Shown in pieces: positions 45,659-56,659 of a DNA stretch of 64,000 nucleotides. Below the pieces are notes generated by a model, which did not search any database, was not told where the DNA came from, and saw nothing but the letters and a program-made list of their open reading frames with translations. The DNA lies in the NCBI GenBank assembly GCA_034509495.1, contig JAVGWO010000026.1:601409-665408 (forward strand), read 5' to 3'. Each line of letters opens with the position of its first letter. Position 1 is the stretch's first letter. The position numbers and the translations under genes were made by a program. This DNA is from Acestrorhynchus altus (taxonomy: Eukaryota; Chordata; Actinopteri; Characiformes; Acestrorhynchidae).

Positions 45659-48600
45659 GTCACAAGTGGTTGCTACACAGTAAAGGCAGGACTGAATCAC
45701 TCACCAAGTGGCCTCCACATTCAAACCCAAACATAATCAAAAACTCAAATAGAGCCAGGGTTCATCACGTAAAACATAGTTTAAAAATATATAGTTCCAG
45801 TCCATTCATCAGTTTATTTTTCTCGTTCATGACACCATTGCAAATGAAGGCTATGCTGGCTTGGTCAGAACAATGCTTAGTTAATCTAAACATCCATCCA
45901 TCCTGTTTCTCTTGCAAGTGCATTGATGTCCCCATCTCAAATGATATGCCTAGAGGCCTAGAGCAGATCTCTCTTCAACAGGTACACTATCCAAAAAGTA
46001 GGAAACCTTATGTCAAAAGAACTTTTATTAGCATCAATGCATTAAGCAAGTTCAGATTTGTTATGCTTTCTCAGAGTAAGACTTGTATAAAGCCCTTATA
46101 AGTATTAGTAACCCTCCACCACCCTCCATCTCCTCCCTTTTAAAACTTTTCTCAATCTTTCATGGCTCCACTTCTCACAGAGGGTACTTGCTTCATACTG
46201 CAAACAGTAGCCACCTAGGCTCCAGCCCAAATGTCCTTTGAGTTCCCGCTCTCTTAAAGTCTCTTCTCAATCATTATCTAAAGGCATTATCTCAACTAGC
46301 AAATGTAGATTTAAAGTGCATCTTACAATTATTATTGTCACAAATCAGTTGCACAGAATTCCATGCCTTTCTTAAGCAAATCAAACATGACAGTAGCATG
46401 AACAAACTTTATCAGAGTGAAAAAAAAAGCAAGAAGCCATTCTTCTCAGGTCAACACAAGAAATAAAATACAAGAACACAAGTGGATTTCTATCAACGGG
46501 TGAGCCACATTTTTCCTATATCAATACAAGGCTTTGGTTATCCAGTTTCCCAAGCTTTTGTTTAGGCCTAATTTATGGAATGTAATATTGTTTATTTATA
46601 TTGTTTTTGTCCAATAAATCTTGCTTGTTTAATACCTAATTTTGTTTAGTTTGCATCTGTATTCTAAAGCCAACAAACAAAGGACATAATTGATGGACTG
46701 TGTGATGCAACTGTCAACAAATGGTCACATTTAGGGCCACTTATAAGAATCTTTAGGGCCCCAGGGAAGTCTGGTCTTTTGGTCTCTGCCATGTGTATTG
46801 TTTCAGATACTGAAAAGGGTTTGAGAAATTATGGTGTCAATTGTTTTATATTTTTCAAGAAATACTAAAGTCACTGACTTGGAAAAGCTTTATTAACCTT
46901 TCTCATACAAGATGTTTTCTTACACCTAACTGTTTTAACAGTTATTCTGGAAAAGGTTATCTTAATAGAAGATAAGCTGTGCCAATAATTGTACAATTAT
47001 AGCAATTGCAATTATAACTTTTGGAGGGAATTATTGTTTCCACTGGCCTCACAGCAATAACTGACAGATATGTCATGTCATCCAGCTAACTGTAAATCCT
47101 TGTTAATGGACATTATATTTGCAGAATCAGAAATACAGTATAATAATGATGAGCCATAGAGTCTATTGTTTCTCTCATCGGGGATGAGAATGCTCTTTAC
47201 ATCCTTAAGGAATATAAATATATGGATGTGAATAACCATGACAGATCAGTTGTATCTGTATTCTCAGTGAGGCGGTACAAGTTCTAGACATACTGTATTT
47301 ATAGCAGCAAGTATTGTTTCATTATTGTTTTATGTGTATCAGATTCAGGAGCCAACAAAGGAAATTGAGCGGGGAGATTTCCAAGACAGATTTTCAATGT
47401 CTTCTGCAGACAAGCAGTGCTTCTGACCATGTGTTCGGTATTAGGGAGATGTTTGTCTCAGTATAAGTACATTCTCTTCCTGTGTCCCTCTGCTTCCACA
47501 AGTATATTGACCAAACAGGCCACAGGAGACAGGAATGCAATGAAAAAGCTCCAGCTTAACATCATCTTCATTGTCACTTTGTTTTCCATTCTTGCCCATC
47601 TATAACTTAAAAAAAAAACACAATAAAAAGGGGTGGTGGAAAATTCATTATCACAGTTAGACTGGGAGAGAAAAGGAGCCTGGAGATGAAGCACATTGAA
47701 AATTTGCTTAACGCATTGGAACTCTTTAAGCCAGACACTGGGAAAACCACTCTTGGTGTTTTGCCACTCACAGTAAAAAGATATTTTCTAAGTGATCATA
47801 ACAATAACACATGATATGACAGCATTACATTTCTACAGGGATGTTGCAGCCAGAACTTTAGTGGAGGTCTAATGCCTCATGTTCTGGCAGGATGAAAATG
47901 CTTATTAGTTCAACCAACCAGCAAACCTGAGTAGCTCTCAGTGATGGTTGTGTGGTATGTGTTCAAGTGGTCTTCTCCCAGCTTTAGACAAAGCATGTTT
48001 CAAGGCATGGGCTGGAACTGTTAAGAAAATCTACCACCACAATTGGAAGACTTAGCGCCAGACCTTCTCAACACAACACGGCTAATTCAACTGGAGTCTG
48101 CTGTGCTAGATTTAATTTATTCCTTCATTATGATGGCAGTTACTTGCCCGATCGATTTCAGATCTGCCTCACTAGCAAGTGTAAGTTTCCCTAATGCACG
48201 GAAAACTTTTTCAAGAAATAGCTTGAGATTTTCAGCATTCCTTATTTTGTTGTTTGCATTTGTGATGTCTTCCAAAAGAGGCTAACACCACCATTATGGT
48301 TAGAAGGAATGTTCCAAAAACCCACTTTTATTTATTCAAAGTTACTTTCCCTGAGGCTTTAACACACAGGTTGGATCGAGAATGATGGAAAGGGATATTC
48401 TGCTCCTGGTTGAGAGACAGGGACTGAGAAATATTCAGTCATGTATTATGACTGAAGATTACTCTGAGACAAAAGGCAGAAGAGTGGGAGGGAGATGAAA
48501 AGAGCAAAAATGGGACAGAGTAAGGTACTGGAGAGAGTAAATAACTCAAAGCATTTTAATGCTGTCGGCACGTGACGGTTGGTTGGATCCCTCATTCATG

Positions 48601-49220
48601 CAAGCTCTGGATAACAGCTTAGACACAATGAAATAGCTACAGCCAATTCAGAGCAAAAGAGAGAAAAGAGAAAAAGAATAGCATAGTCACAATTATTTAA
48701 AGAATTCAAGGATATTCAACTCCATTCCCAACTGAAGTCCTAACCACAATTAGAACTCACATGGTGGGATAACATTCCCAGTGGTTTGTCTCCATGGAGA
48801 TGGACCCAAAAATGTGCCGATTGCAACTGGCCATGTCCACACTGTCATTTTCTCAATTCCTTTTTGTGCATGAGAGAATTTGGCTTAGTAAGCAAACTTT
48901 AACTTTGCTAAAACAAAGCAAGTCTCAGTAAAACTACCTCATCTAGTTATTGCTTAATGGCTCACCCATTGATGTCTAAATGAACACTTTTAGAGGTGTG
49001 GTTAGCATGTTAAATAGAACTTTAGCCCTCAATATTGTAATTATTTGCTAGTAATGTATTAAACTAATATAGCTGTAAGTTAGATATCTGTACAACTCTG
49101 AAAATGCAACTTAATATAATGGACAAATATCTAATTAAGCCTGTCTTTATGTAGTTATTATATGCTTACTACCCTTTTACAGTTAATGCAATACCCTAAC
49201 TACATTATTGGCATAATTAT
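45659..49220. other. Intergenic, no recognised gene
   Basis: A 143-codon plus frame at 45670-46101 begins just after the LINE end. It has no domain I know and no splice support, and I regard it as chance. About 48040-48290 is a complex stretch with a donor-like gtaagt at 48182 but no convincing exon. Confidence 0.5.
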
Positions 49221-49300
49221 TAGATTTTCACTCATGAAATTTGGCAGATGTTCTTATCCAGAGCGAATTACAAAAATGCTTTGTTGCTGACTAAGAAAAT
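49221..49300 (+). repeat. Dispersed fish repeat core
   Basis: aaatttggcagatgttctta then tccagagcgaattacaaaa matches the well-known teleost repeat word tttagcagacgcttttatcc then aaagcgacttacaa with several differences. The ends are not defined. Confidence 0.5.
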
Positions 49301-49779
49301 ATTCTTAACTAGTTTGTAAAGGCTATAATCCAGAGATACCTCAAACTTAGATGCTGCCAAATACAAATGTCAGAACGGATACCTCGATACCCAATGCTCA
49401 ACATATCACACTTCATCACACAAGACATAATATATTTATAAGCCTTTAATGCTTTTGAAGAGCAGTGAAATCATTGTACTTTTACTTACATAATGTAGGC
49501 ACAATAGTCAAGTTTGTTCAGTATTTTAAAAATGTATGCACCTAATTATTTCAAGTGCTATATGCTTTAATTGCACCACAAAATGGGTGTATCAAAAATC
49601 TGAAAGATTTTTGGTAATTGTGCTGGTGCTTAATGAACGAAAGGGCAACTATGGAGGGTATTTATATTGCCTTAGATTATATTGCCACAAACAAATTGAT
49701 CCAAATGGAGAAATAATAATCTATTATGGGGACATAATAACCTAATTAATTCACTCAACTGATTTAAGTTATTCCCATT

Positions 49780-50165
49780 GCTGACACAGATCTGCAAATG
49801 TACACACATCTTTTGAGAAGTATTGCCAATAGAATAGGACTCTCTGGAGCATAAAAAACATGATTTTTTTGGATCATGCCTAATGCCAGGCATGGGATAA
49901 AGAGGTATAAAGCTCCCCAGCACTGAGCTGTGGATCAGTGGTATTGTGTTCTCTGAAATGAAGGTGCTCCATGCAGTAACTTACAGATGAGATGGGTAGT
50001 TGGCCATGAGGTGGGGTGGTGATCATCCAACACCATGATGGTCTTGAAGATAAATGTAATCAAATCCTCATGGCACCACTACAAAATCTAATAACCTTCC
50101 CTGCACAGTAGGGTAGCTCCTCCAGCATAAGCTATTTAATACCTTTGATTTCAGAAGAAATAATA
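49780..50165 (-). repeat. Dispersed fish repeat, DNA-transposon-like
   Basis: Contains catgcctaatgccaggcatg, cagcactgagctgtggatca, gatgggtagttggcc and gatcatccaacacc in the order I know from an abundant otophysan repeat. It has no coding capacity. Strand is arbitrary because the family orientation is uncertain. Confidence 0.5.
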
Positions 50166-50576
50166 AATGAGCAGGTGACATGGTACATCCAATCTGAGAG
50201 GTTCTGCAAAAAAAGAATGAAAGAAACATCACCAAATCAAGTGTGCCAAGCTTATTTTTGAATAAGGCTGTAACATAACAAAATGTACAAAAGTGAAAAC
50301 TGTGACTACTTCCCAGATGCATCTTATACACATGAAATAGAAGTTTAAATTGCAATAATTTATGGTTATTAGAATTAGAAGTGTCAATAATTTTCAAAGA
50401 GTTGTGTTCTTAGTGGATTTTGGATATAATATGGATGATAGCTTTATAGGGATCAAAATAAGTGAAAGTAAATTAAAGGGAAAGTAAAAAGAAACAATGA
50501 CACAGAAATATTTGTTCATATGTTATTTTTCTTTTAAGACACACTTCTTATGACAAAGATTGTTGTTTATTGACAG

Positions 50577-50726
50577 GAATTGCACCATTTTTTCTGTGGA
50601 GCAAATACAGTCTTTTATTGGTTTGACCACATACTGCAAGAAGCTGCAGCCACACTAGCTACTTCTCAGATCCCAGAAAGAGGAAAAAAAGCTCTGGATG
50701 GAAATCAGTTCACTTCCAGTCAGCCA
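50577..50726 (+). other. Candidate exon, 150 bp
   Basis: Acceptor-like gattgttgtttattgacag precedes 50 open codons starting ELHHFFCGANTVFYWFDHIL and containing QEAAATLATSQIPERGKKAL, then cagcca|gtaagc. The length is a multiple of three. No family recognised and no neighbouring exon can be joined with confidence. Confidence 0.25.
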
Positions 50727-51286
50727 GTAAGCACAATGGACCTAACATTCCTCATATTTATTTAAAATGTCGAATAAAACACATCTTGTTATCTTAGAGT
50801 ATGGTTTCCAAATCCGTATTACTTACATGGACATCCAACTAATTTGGCATCTGTAAATAGTAACAGTACACCACAAAACAGAAAAGGACGTTTTATGAAT
50901 GCTTGTGTCTAAGACTACTTTTCTGAAATCTTTCTTGGCAACCCTGAAAAATAAATGTTTAGCTCCCAGACACCCAAAAAAATGTCAGAACTGGCAGAAG
51001 TCAATGTTACAAGCAAAAGAAAGCCTTGATAAAGGCCTGCTTGCCCAAAATGGGAATTACATGTGCTCAGCACAAATTACACTGTTCTAAACAGTTCATG
51101 TATAGTTTCTTAAAGGTTTTGTTCATTTTAACTAAACATTTTACTCAAAAATTGAGTTATATACATATTGTCACTGTCCATGAAAAATATCTCAGAAATG
51201 GTGACTTTACAAATGGCAAAAATAGCCTTAAGTTTGTATGAAAGTTCATGTAATATAAGAGTAACTCTAGAGCATTTCTATTTCAG

Positions 51287-51658
51287 TGTCATGTCTGTCA
51301 TTTGTCAGTCTTGTTCACTTCTGTCTTCCTGTCTTGTTCTGATTGTTGTTGCTCCTAAGCACATGGGTTATGTTTGTTTTGGTTCTGTCTCCTCCCTTGC
51401 TCCACCCCTTACAAGCTGTGCCTCATTTGTAACCCTGCCCCCTCATTATCATGTCCCAAAATGGTCAATATTGTGTTGTATTTACCCTTTGGCTTGTCTT
51501 TGTCAAGCAAGTCTGTTCCGTTGTTGTTGTGTTTTTTTCCCAAGAGTTAGTGTTTTTTGTGTAAGTTTGAGTGCCCCGGTTTTTGTTTGTTAGTATCCCA
51601 GGTTTTGTTTTCCTTTTTTCATTAAATCCTCAACCCCATTTACCTCCGCTTCCCTTGA
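51287..51658 (+). mobile_element. Ty3/gypsy solo long terminal repeat, truncated
   Basis: It begins tgtcatgtctgtcatttgtc and aligns over most of its length with 60111-60393 (shared cttgctccaccc, tttgtaaccctgccccctca and ttatcatgtccc). It ends after ttcattaaatcctcaacccc without the expected 3' terminus. The cattaaatc stretch is where the polyadenylation signal lies in such LTRs. The 141-codon frame here is not a gene. Confidence 0.75.
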
Positions 51659-52578
51659 TAATTTTAGAGCATTTGTATTGTTCTATTCATCCAGTATTAT
51701 TTACTTCACAGAGCAGATACAGGGTTGACACCAGGAAGAAAAGTAAAAATGGACAAATGGTGATGCATGGTTTTCATTGGACAACAATAATGTTCTGTGA
51801 CATGAGTTTTTTTTTTATTTTAACATATGGATTTTTCTATCTCCATACATAAATCTAACTATAAGGACTTTAAAGAACTGCTCAGAATGCAGTAGTACCA
51901 AATTCTAATGTTTCCTCATTAAGACTGTCTCATAAACCTCAAAAACATACCTTTTGGTGTAAAGTAAAACAGTATATTTTACAAATACTGTATATGTCAC
52001 TGTCGTTCGAGTCTGCAAGTTAGCATAGCCCCTTGAAACAAATGTCTTGTGTGACAAATGTGTTTGTCCAAAGACTTATGTCAAAATCCCTTCATAAAAC
52101 CTTCAATCTAGCCTTTACTACTTCATCAGAATCAAATTCTAAGCTTGTAATGTCAAATCCAGAAGTTGGCAGGCTGTAGTAATAAGATTTCCTTTGGAGG
52201 AAGTACCACAATCCGTGGCTTTTGTTTAAGATCTTTTGGGGAAGCTTCAAGTAAAGTGGCTCTTGGGGTAATTGTTTAATTGTTGCCGTCTCCTGGCTCT
52301 GTGAGCAAGTTCTGCATAAAAAAACTTATGCTTTCATGGTGCTCACTTCCCGGCAGAGGGGTCAGCCCACAGAAAGACCCTGTGGCTTGTCATTCTGACT
52401 TCTGTTTGACTGCTAAGTGATTCATCCCTCATTCCAGTGCTGTTTGACCATCCCCTGAGCTGTGAGGTACCAACTACAGACACACCAATTAAGCTATTTT
52501 GTGAGTATGGCTTTTTGTGAGTGTGGCATTTTCATAACATCCATATTTAGCTATTCCTTCAGTGTGGTACATACTGGT
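51659..52578. other. Intergenic, no gene seen
   Basis: AT-rich spacer without recognised repeats or coding frames. Confidence 0.55.
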
Positions 52579-52607
52579 TAAAGTTAATTGTTAAGAACTA
52601 ATAGTTT
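52579..52607. repeat. Flanking direct repeat, left
   Basis: Matches 53178-53206 over 29 bases with two visible mismatches (taaagttaa, gttaagaa, taatagttt). The pair brackets the duplicated segment and its SINE. Confidence 0.7.
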
Positions 52608-52608
52608 G

Positions 52609-52688
52609 CTGGTTTGCCCTTTTCATTCCACAGGGAATAATGTCTCAAAGTTCTGTCAAACCACATTGTCATTGGTTGGTTGCATCAA
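52609..52688 (+). repeat. Local duplicated segment, left half of filled copy
   Basis: Aligns with 55213-55293 (shared ttccacagggaataatgtct and gtcaaaccacattgtcatt). It is cut by the SINE at 52689 and continues at 53064. Confidence 0.8.
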
Positions 52689-53063
52689 CCATTGGCAGCT
52701 GGGGTCCAGAGGGAGAGAAACTGGCTTGCTCTCTCTCGGGTGGTGGGTAGTTGGCGCTCTTCCCACATCACATATAAGTGTTCTGCCTATCGGCGCAGGC
52801 GTCTGCCGACAATTGCGTCAGAACTGGGTATCCGGCAGTCTCCTCCAAGCGCGATATCTTGCCCTGCAACAATGCAAATGGTGGCAGTTCGAAAAGAGGC
52901 GGTAGGCTATCGTCACATGCCTCGGGGGACCATATCTCCCCCCTGACGCTGGGAGCAGGCATGTGATGTGGGAGAAATCTTAGAGAGATGGGTAATTGGT
53001 ATGTCTAAATTCAAAAATGTCAAAATTAAAAAATGGCATAAACAATAAAAAAAAAATATATAT
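52689..53063 (+). mobile_element. tRNA-derived SINE, 5'-truncated, inserted in duplicated segment
   Basis: Same body as 25275-25692 (ggtccagagggagagaaa, tcggcgcaggcgtctgccg, tctcctccaagc, gcatgtgatgtgggagaaat) but without the tRNA head. It ends in an A-rich tail. Overlapping frames of 62-105 codons are SINE artefacts. Confidence 0.85.
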
Positions 53064-53162
53064 TGGGGACTAGAGGAAATCTTGCTTCAATCACAGGGCA
53101 TGTTTAGCAGGCAGACATGCTGGCTACAGCTGTACTCATCAGTACTCATCTGCATCTGGGAA
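53064..53162 (+). repeat. Local duplicated segment, right half of filled copy
   Basis: Aligns with 55300-55388 (gaaatcttgcttcaatcaca, gacatgctggctacagctgt). It carries a 10-base internal tandem agtactcatc absent from the other copy. Confidence 0.8.
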
Positions 53163-53177
53163 CTTTAACATAATGAT

Positions 53178-53206
53178 TAAAGTTAACTGTTAAGAATTAA
53201 TAGTTT
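53178..53206. repeat. Flanking direct repeat, right
   Basis: Partner of 52579-52607. Confidence 0.7.
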
Positions 53207-53439
53207 AATGACTATTGTGATAAACAAAAAAATGAAGGATTTGTAAAACACTAATGACTAATGAATAAAATTCCAGCTCTGACTATGATCACACTAGTAT
53301 GTAAAAAATATCTAGTGACAGATAGGGGTGTTGGATCTGATTTGGCTGGCTGCCAACTCACCCAGGTGGTGCAGACCCAGAAAACAATCAGTATTATATC
53401 AACATTGAAATTATGTACTTTAGTGTCATTACAAGTATA

Positions 53440-53570
53440 TTTTTGGGAGGAAACCAGATTATCCAGAGGAAACCTGCAAAGACACAGGGAGAAAACACCA
53501 AACTATTTTACAGTGACCTGAGCAGGAATTGAACCCACAGCCCCAGGCCACTGGAGATTAACATGCACTA
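53440..53570 (+). repeat. Dispersed fish repeat fragment
   Basis: tttgggaggaaaccag, ccagaggaaacctgcaaaga, cacagggagaaaac and gaattgaacccacagcc follow the order of the abundant teleost repeat also present at 58265-58525. Confidence 0.7.
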
Positions 53571-54399
53571 CAACATGAGGTGTGTACAATATGAGGTTTT
53601 GTTAATTCTTAAATTCTGAGGTAATACAACTGGGAAACTAGTGGCAAACTGTGTAAATCATATGAATAATTAATTATTTAGATAATCGATTTGCTCTATT
53701 ACTCATTAAACAAAATTCTTCACTCATAATTGATCAAAAATGCTTATGTCTACCACCTTTTAAATTTAGTTTGAGCTTTTTCTATTCATTTGCTAAGTAA
53801 CAATGCTAAGACAATGAATATGAATAATATACAAATACACTGTTTAAATTTAAAAGCAAACATAAAATAGCAGCAATATAATATAGCAAAAATGTTCAGA
53901 TCAGCAAAAAATGAGAGCATAATATGAGACAGTTATTTTATCAATAACTTCAGCAGACTCCAACTGATCATTGGGAATATCTAGCATTTATGACTGTCTG
54001 CTGTAAATGTATTTTTAAATATTGGTGAATAAAAGTATATCCTGCAACAGCCACCAAAAATAAGGTTAATTGGGTAGCTCATTAACAATCCTTTACTGAA
54101 GATTTGCATAGTTTATCATATTGTATGCCATCACTGTTTCATTATTATGCCTTAGAGAACAATTTCAATTTGCTAAAATCACTGAACTGCTTGACCTCTC
54201 ATGATTTACTGCTGTAAATCATATGTAGAAAGGGGTTGTATTCAAGCAGATAAGGAGACCTTTGTATTTTGAGATGCTGCACAGAAAAGAGCCAAACAAA
54301 GCAACCCATCACTCACCATTCTGCACCGCAACATGGAATCTGTTCCACTCAGCTAAAGTCTGTTAGCTGGGGAGATGTGTTGAGTTTTTTGTTCTGCAG
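53571..54399. other. Intergenic, AT-rich, no gene seen
   Basis: No recognised repeats, apart from A/T-rich runs. Confidence 0.55.
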
Positions 54400-54538
54400 T
54401 GGTTCAGACCCCTCTGGCTCTTTTGGAAAGAGCAATACCACAATTGGTCCAAAAAAGACCTTGCACAGATCAGAAGCCAAGAATATGCTCCGGACACCAA
54501 AATTGACAGAGATGCAAATGGAGATGCGTTCCCAAGAG
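54400..54538 (+). other. Candidate exon, 139 bp
   Basis: A strong acceptor (gttgagttttttgttctgcag without its first base) is followed by an open frame. It starts GSDPSGSFGKSNTTIGPKKT, continues LHRSEAKNMLRTPKLTEMQM, and ends in EMRSQE at cccaagag|gtgttc, a poor donor. The same frame stops 4 codons later (VFT, then TAG), so it could be a terminal exon. The composition is very protein-like, with a basic, Ser/Lys-rich stretch. No family recognised. Confidence 0.3.
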
Positions 54539-55004
54539 GTGTTCACATAGAAGCATTCATTAAATTGGCATAAATATCTATTTAGACAAGCCATTTACTT
54601 CAAATCTATCAAATTTAATGCCATTTTCCAGCATGAATTGCTAATTTGTAAACTAATGAGTTTCTGTATGCATTTAATGACTATCAATTGGCCAAAGTTT
54701 AGTCAGTTATGCATAACTAATTGTATTTGGTTTTCAAAAGATTGATTTTTGTCATCAAAGGCCATTTTTTGTGGTTAGTACCACCCCCTGATCCATCCTC
54801 ATCCATTAAAAAAGAACAAGCTGATTAAGCATGAAATGCTTTCTTTACTGCAAGCATTCTCTGAAAGCCTCAGCTTGCGGTCCTAGCTTTATTTGCTGCT
54901 TAGTGGTGAAGTTTTTTTCATGGTGGATGTAGCAAAAAATAAGAAAGTGAAAACAACAAAAACTTTAGATTTCAGGCTAATGGGCCAAGTAGGACTTTGA
55001 TACT
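54539..55004. other. Non-coding; possible conserved element
   Basis: About 54690-54880 is repeat-free and rich in transcription-factor-like words (tgtggttagtacc, gctgattaagcatgaaatgc). Inference only. Confidence 0.35.
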
Positions 55005-55005
55005 G

Positions 55006-55086
<81 letters not shown>
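55005..55086. repeat. (CT)n microsatellite
   Basis: About eighty bases of CT with three TTT interruptions. The RERERE minus frame is an artefact. Confidence 0.97.
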
Positions 55087-55088
<2 letters not shown>

Positions 55089-55212
55089 AGGATCTCCAGA
55101 CTCATGGGACTTTTGATAATCATGCTTTTTGGACCCTCATTCCTTTTATTTCTCTCAACTCCAAAGCATATACACCAATAGAATGGATCTTAAAATGTCC
55201 CAGTACTTTTTC

Positions 55213-55388
55213 ACTGGTTTGGTCTTTTTGTTCCACAGGGAATAATGTCTCCAAATCCTGTCAAACCACATTGTCATTAGTTGGTTACATCAAAAATCGT
55301 GGGGACTCAAGGAAATCTTGCTTCAATCACAGGGCATCTTTAGCAAGCAGACATGCTGGCTACAGCTGTACTCATCTGCATCTGGGAA
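55213..55388 (+). repeat. Local duplicated segment, empty copy
   Basis: A continuous counterpart of 52609-52688 plus 53064-53162 without the SINE; the junction reads ggttacatcaaaaatcgtgg. Confidence 0.8.
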
Positions 55389-56581
55389 GCGTTTTAGCCA
55401 CCACTCGAGCCCCTGTGCCCTAATTAGCTAATAATCCATAAGCCATTATGTAACGTGTTGTGGCACTTAACAGCTATGTTTATTATTTATGATTTTTCTG
55501 GGAAAGAGACTCACACCGCAGAATGTATTGTGTAACTGGTGCAGATGAAGGGGGCTGTTGTGGTTTTGCATTGATTACTCTAGCATTGATTAGCACTGAT
55601 TATAGAGGTTCTCCATGCACAGTGACCTCGCTCTCAACTCTCAGAAACAGACTCCAGCACAGTGTGTGTTTGGCTGCTTTACAAGGCTTTGCAGTGTTCT
55701 AAACAATGGGAGATCACTTGCATGCCCTACTGTATTTCACTTTACCTGACGACATGATTGCTTTTAAAGACTGAAAAATTTCTCTGACTTAGTGAGACAT
55801 TATTACTCATATCAGAATCCAGATCATTGGCTTAAAAAAGACTTATTCTGCCATTTCTATTTGACATTTGTGTAAGAAATGCTTTAAATGCCATTTATTA
55901 TTATTCATTTAGTTGTTCTATAAATAAGCATGCAAATTTCAAATGGTATGAAATATCATTAAAGCCATTCCATTAGATATGGAATATGAATTTGTCTGTA
56001 AGGTCCACCAAGGTTCATGAAAGACCAGCATGAAAAGAGCCTTTAAAGCATTTGCATCATCATTAGGAAAGCCATATTGTACAATCTTGAGTGTAGTAGT
56101 CAAGTTAAGGTAAGGTCAGAGAAAATATTTCAGCCTAAGGTCACATTTGGATTCAAAACCTGGAGGTATCCTTTTGGGCATAGTGTTTATTGAGTTCTGT
56201 TAGGGTTTGGACCAAAACATCATGTCTGATTAAAGCTTAAATCATTTTATTTCTTCCTCTCTGGCTCAGGCCTGCCTTTGGTCCTTGATGTGTGTCTTCC
56301 AACCTCCCTGTAACAACTGCTAACATATTTGGAAAGGCTTGGAGATATTGAGACTACTTTGATGTACCCATTGCTACTGAGGAAGGTCAGATAGATTTCC
56401 TCAAACTGAGTTATATGTCCTTCACAGAATTCACAAGAAGCATTTTCTTCAGGATCGATAAGGTTTCCATAAGTTACTCTGAAGCAAAAAAATAAATAAA
56501 TAACTCAAGGTGATGAGTCAGTGAGAGGGAAATGCATCATGGGTTCTTTTTCAACTCGTCTTTCATATCTGAAACACTGAA

Positions 56582-56583
<2 letters not shown>
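55389..56583. other. Intergenic, no gene seen
   Basis: About 55420-55700 is complex, with many attag and gattag words, and may be conserved non-coding DNA. An (AAAT)n-like run lies near 56489. Confidence 0.5.

Positions 56584-56658
<75 letters not shown>
56584..56658. repeat. (TG)n microsatellite
   Basis: An uninterrupted run of about 37 TG units. Frames over it are artefacts. Confidence 0.98.

Positions 56659-56659
<1 letters not shown>

Noticed and set aside
45670..46101. 143-codon plus frame
   Set aside because: It starts immediately after a LINE 3' end, has no domain, and shows no splice or regulatory support.
51168..51593. 141-codon plus frame with a hydrophobic C-rich peptide
   Set aside because: It lies within a gypsy LTR whose stop-poor pyrimidine-rich sequence explains it. 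The frame at 60115-60453 is the same case.
54269..54399. Upstream part of the 93-codon frame as coding from its ATG
   Set aside because: The start context is weak, and the protein-like part begins only after a strong splice-acceptor signal at 54399, so only the downstream part is kept as a candidate exon.
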